DNA from: Aulostomus chinensis
Lineage: Eukaryota > Chordata > Actinopteri > Syngnathiformes > Aulostomidae
Reading direction: 5' to 3'
Assembly: GCA_037954235.1 (NCBI GenBank)
Contig: JBBMOA010000017.1
Location: forward strand, 24,706,527-24,770,526
Length of the DNA stretch: 64,000 nt
The translations under genes were made by a program, and so were the position numbers. The notes beneath the pieces are model-generated. The model was given only the letters and a program-made list of their open reading frames with translations. It had not been told where the DNA came from and ran no database searches. Shown one piece after another: positions 63,505 through 64,000 of the stretch. Within the stretch, counting starts at the first letter, position 1, and each line of letters starts with the position of its first letter.

Positions 63505-64000
63505 GTAGATCAACGCCTTCTGACTAAAAGCCTCGCACTGTCTCAGTGTTTTCCAAAACCTCCTCTCTGTGGCTCGCTGCCCACATATATTTCAAAAATA
63601 ATTTTATCCTCTGGATATTAAAATGGAAGTCTGAAAGTTGAAAGGCAACTTTGCCATCGCTCATCCAGCTTTGTATCTTTACAATGTGGGTAGTTTATGC
63701 AAGTGTGTTTGATCTCCTCGCTCACCTGCTGGCAGATGTAGAGACATCAGCAGATTCTCTCCACTGGGCTTTTTGTTCTAACTACTCATGCACTTCAGGT
63801 TATTGTGGAGAGCAGCTGCAGCAGAGGCCTGGATCAGCTCCTACATCACGACCTCAGCCAGAGCAGTGCCACGCAGGGCGCTGAGCGCTGGGGTTAGCAC
63901 TCATTCCTGCGCTGCTCTGTTTTATAGCGGACTGAAAGTGGGAACAAGCCCAATGCATTCTGGTTATTGTAGGTTTCCTGTCTTTTGAGCAAAAGGGTTA
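63505..64000. other. NRDE2 intron at right edge
   Basis: No exon recognised. Expected NRDE2 continuation (the stretch after FNRRLREEP...FIRYQ) was not found before the window ends. Confidence 0.5.

Overview
This window is nuclear DNA from a teleost fish, probably a percomorph-type genome. Every gene I recognise is a vertebrate gene with GT-AG introns. Introns are short, (CA)n microsatellites are frequent, and a typical teleost interspersed repeat occurs three times. The species cannot be named from the sequence.

Layout: (1) 1-10.9 kb, minus strand: a matrilin-3-like gene with signal peptide, vWA domain and at least 12 tandem EGF exons, running off the left edge. (2) 12.4-12.9 kb, minus: first coding exon of a GRXCR1-like gene; its other exons were not found. 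(3) 13.9-19.4 kb, plus: complete UTP25 (DIEXF/def), 12 coding exons. (4) 20.4-26.4 kb, plus: an SLC7A9-like amino acid transporter locus in which three intact, diverged exons for the N-terminal half precede one set of five exons for the C-terminal half. (5) 27.8-31.0 kb, minus: ADPRS (ARH3), six coding exons. (6) 32.8-50.6 kb, plus: ZMYM4, 29 coding exons, with an extra in-frame piggyBac-derived exon inside one intron. (7) 54.4-55.3 kb, plus: a broken hsp30-like gene behind intact heat-shock elements. (8) 56.4-59.5 kb, minus: a beta-tubulin gene with three introns beyond the usual vertebrate set. (9) 60.5 kb to the right edge, plus: the 5' part of NRDE2.

The most unusual system is the SLC7 locus. 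Each of three single exons (231, 233 and 239 codons) encodes TM1-TM6, including the substrate-binding TM1 and TM6 segments, and ends at the same codon boundary with a consensus donor. All are phase-compatible with one shared block encoding TM7-TM12. The layout resembles UGT1 or clustered protocadherin loci: variable first exons plus a constant 3' block. Only the first variable exon keeps the cysteine that LAT-family light chains use for the disulfide with a heavy chain, and the third is altered in TM6. A fourth, internally deleted copy lies between the first and second.

Second is a 501-nt symmetric phase 1-1 exon in ZMYM4 encoding a piggyBac transposase C-terminal cysteine-rich domain, followed by a short terminal exon and poly(A) signal. 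It would allow an isoform that ends in a piggyBac-derived finger instead of the Crypton-derived C-terminal domain, a parallel to the CSB-PGBD3 fusion.

The remaining sequence is introns and intergenic DNA with simple repeats, a MITE-like family with long inverted ends in about ten mostly partial copies, and minisatellites. Intron-exon structures were deduced by eye from reading frame, splice consensus and remembered homologues; no transcript evidence was available.
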